64,000 bases of DNA, from NCBI RefSeq assembly GCF_000024005.1, contig NC_013132.1:2474001-2538000 (forward strand), read 5' to 3'. The notes below the pieces were generated by a model that was not told the DNA's origin, searched no databases, and saw nothing but the letters and a program-made list of their open reading frames with translations. Position numbers and translations under genes: made by a program. Below, in pieces: positions 63,401 through 64,000 of this stretch; the first letter of the stretch is position 1; each line of letters starts with the position of its first letter. The stretch is from Chitinophaga pinensis DSM 2588. GTDB taxonomy: Bacteria; Bacteroidota; Bacteroidia; Chitinophagales; Chitinophagaceae.

Positions 63401-64000
63401 GCTGTAGAATACAATTATGATGAAAATGGTAATCTTATTAACGATTTGAATAAGGGGATTACCATTGTATATAACTCATGGTTGAATAAACCAGAAAAGA
63501 TAACCTTTGACAATGATGCCACTAAAAGTATAAGTTTTGTATATAATGCTCAGGGACAGCGATTACAAAGGATTGTAAAAGATGGTACAAATACCTATAC
63601 GTATACTTATAACAGTGGATATATCTACAAGAATGATAAGTTACTTTTATTTCCCCAACCGCAAGGGCGGGTCCGTGTGAATGCTAACGGGCAAATGATA
63701 TATGATTATTTTATTTCCGATAATAGAGGGAATACCCGTACTGTAATTACAGAGGAAACGAATGAGGTATACTATAAAGCATCACATGAAACTAATCCTC
63801 AGCCAACGCCTGCTATTCCGGAAAGGGAAAGTTTTAATTTCCCAAAATATGTAGATGTAATCCCTGCGGGGCATAAGTTTTATGATTATCAGGGAACTGG
63901 TAGCAACAGGCAGTTTGTTAAATTGAACAGTGGTGATCCTGATAGAAAAATTGGCACAGCGAAAGTCCTTAGGGTGATGGCAGGTGATAAAGTAGAAGTA
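60434..64000 (+). CDS. DUF6443 RHS-repeat protein, cut by the window end
   Basis: At least 1189 residues, frame open to the last base. A signal peptide (VVLFLIPFLCSYLSRAKAQ) precedes two immunoglobulin/PKD-like modules (QIWEKSTDGMNWVAINN, SYQWEYSDDETNWTLISGA), then the DUF6443 region (NWENPGTPLSDADYRKQITY, QDGISRPIQSVYYKRSRSGK, EGRTVLESDQRN-like) and a series of YD repeats (YLYDVKGRIISSQ, FFYDRYGNAIQCQ, EYDYDEWGRITQNK, NYDENGNLIND, YNAQGQRLQRIVKDG). The usual RHS core and variable C-terminal domain would lie beyond the window. Such proteins are polymorphic-toxin-like or adhesive; which one cannot be told here. Confidence 0.85.
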   Translation, partial: MRIINKVVLFLIPFLCSYLSRAKAQTISVDPGTIAPEKYVFVKGDIIYIKNTRSPVSIQTPMPVQIWEKSTDGMNWVAINNGRGSNELHEIATTTGTIYYRRKFSLNSNEAIISVQEKLTGGEISGAQYIAPGVTPSVLGNVAGATGGAGAYSYQWEYSDDETNWTLISGATAQTYQPAAVTATKYFHRKVSSGGQESFSNSIQLFLNNNVTQNAPAATTVNTTVPVVGFPGYSGLVTANLRKRTTVDILKPNVVNWENPGTPLSDADYRKQITYQDGISRPIQSVYYKRSRSGKDIVSQSVYDKFGVEKITPLPYVAATDANNAGQFRVDAGTAQQAYYNTLTAGKESHFYSTYSEENSIAPRNSIGSGPGKRAAGINKGARSELRVNTVADKVRIWVIGDNDNDIPSSSALYEPGALTVSIYTNDEGNKIYTYTDKEGRTVLESDQRNGADNPGDGARTYYIYDAIGNLRYILPPLATAYCVANNNWNFSGATSILEQLSTRYLYDVKGRIISSQKPGTDGPTYMVYDNRDRLIFAQDAKLRSNNKGEWILFFYDHIDRQVMRAVYKNASATRPSLQTQIDAAAASARTTSITIPAISDLYIDKREEGVSSYIAKNSIVFIDGFETNVNDEIAADINPNAPGTVESRPLSIIPGFDYGNYEPLVTAYYDNYNWSGAAKFSDDFQVSAGNNKYPLNVEPDYEVKGIPTGYKVKVLGTDQWLSTTFFYDRYGNAIQCQSDNISGGKDIVTFQYDFAGNVLSVYSIVKNPKAVTLNEVRTRVRNEYENGRIMKVYHEIVNGQAVSKLVGEYDYDEWGRITQNKLGTLETLQYDYDFQGRITGMNAAYAKDKSAGNYFGMQFFYDDGFQNGRTDDKLSGVTWRRKGDPDEWHAYGFGYNSGGGLAKADYTQNTGSNWNNTDVDYKVYDLEYDANGNIKKLKQDGMLLGKVKSGIDDLQYTYDNNNWSNTLVAVEDSKGNKQQGDFKDGVHTAVEYNYDENGNLINDLNKGITIVYNSWLNKPEKITFDNDATKSISFVYNAQGQRLQRIVKDGTNTYTYTYNSGYIYKNDKLLLFPQPQGRVRVNANGQMIYDYFISDNRGNTRTVITEETNEVYYKASHETNPQPTPAIPERESFNFPKYVDVIPAGHKFYDYQGTGSNRQFVKLNSGDPDRKIGTAKVLRVMAGDKVEV

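Overview
The window looks like a chromosomal piece of a Bacteroidota bacterium, most likely a Chitinophaga-like member of the Chitinophagaceae. The evidence is the type IX secretion genes (a PorQ homologue, a PorP/SprF homologue, and a CHU_C/type B sorting domain at the end of a giant protein), a TonB receptor paired with a DUF4249 lipoprotein, the domain families DUF4421, DUF3943 and DUF6443, Bacteroidota-type promoters (TTTG-N19-TAnnTTTG), and a tmRNA whose tag resembles the GENNYALAA type of this phylum. The genus is inferred.

Layout. From 1 to 26.7 kb most genes are conserved housekeeping or envelope genes: a partial metal-dependent hydrolase, a membrane metallophosphoesterase, outer-membrane barrels, lon, porQ, pdxJ, ahcY, a 2022-residue Calx-beta adhesin followed 2 nt later by a porP/sprF-type gene, a GNAT, a DsbA-like protein, polX, a histone H1-like Lys/Ala repeat protein, rplU-rpmA, a GH3 enzyme, dxr, rseP and the tmRNA gene ssrA. 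From about 26.8 to 53.1 kb, between ssrA and acnB, lies an accessory stretch. It holds broken remnants (histidine kinase, DUF1016 nuclease, AraC regulator), an MscS channel divergent from a four-gene envelope operon (CsgG-like, DUF2846, DUF4421, DUF3943), a HipBA toxin-antitoxin pair with its operator, a LytS/LytTR pair divergent from a TonB/DUF4249 pair, an SDR, a chimeric nitroreductase-monooxygenase divergent from an HxlR regulator, a three-gene defence operon matching Shango (TerB-like, ATPase, Lhr-like helicase), and a secreted glycosidase-like protein. acnB (53.2-56.0 kb) returns to housekeeping. A 1 kb non-coding gap then leads to two very large tandem RHS/YD-repeat secreted proteins (57.0 kb to the right edge), the second cut by the window end.

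How the genes work together. The Calx-beta protein carries the sorting domain that the type IX machinery reads, and the PorP/SprF protein is its probable outer-membrane partner; porQ belongs to the same secretion pathway. The accessory block combines anti-phage defence (Shango, HipBA, a dead DUF1016 fragment) with surface and nutrient functions.

The least explained parts are the CsgG/DUF2846/DUF4421/DUF3943 operon, the nitroreductase-ABM chimera, the polX polymerase site in which two of three metal-binding Asp are Glu and the third is Lys, a perfect 32-bp palindrome just upstream of ssrA, and a run of three hairpins at 34.0-34.1 kb that may be a small RNA. All calls come from reading the sequence; no searches were run.
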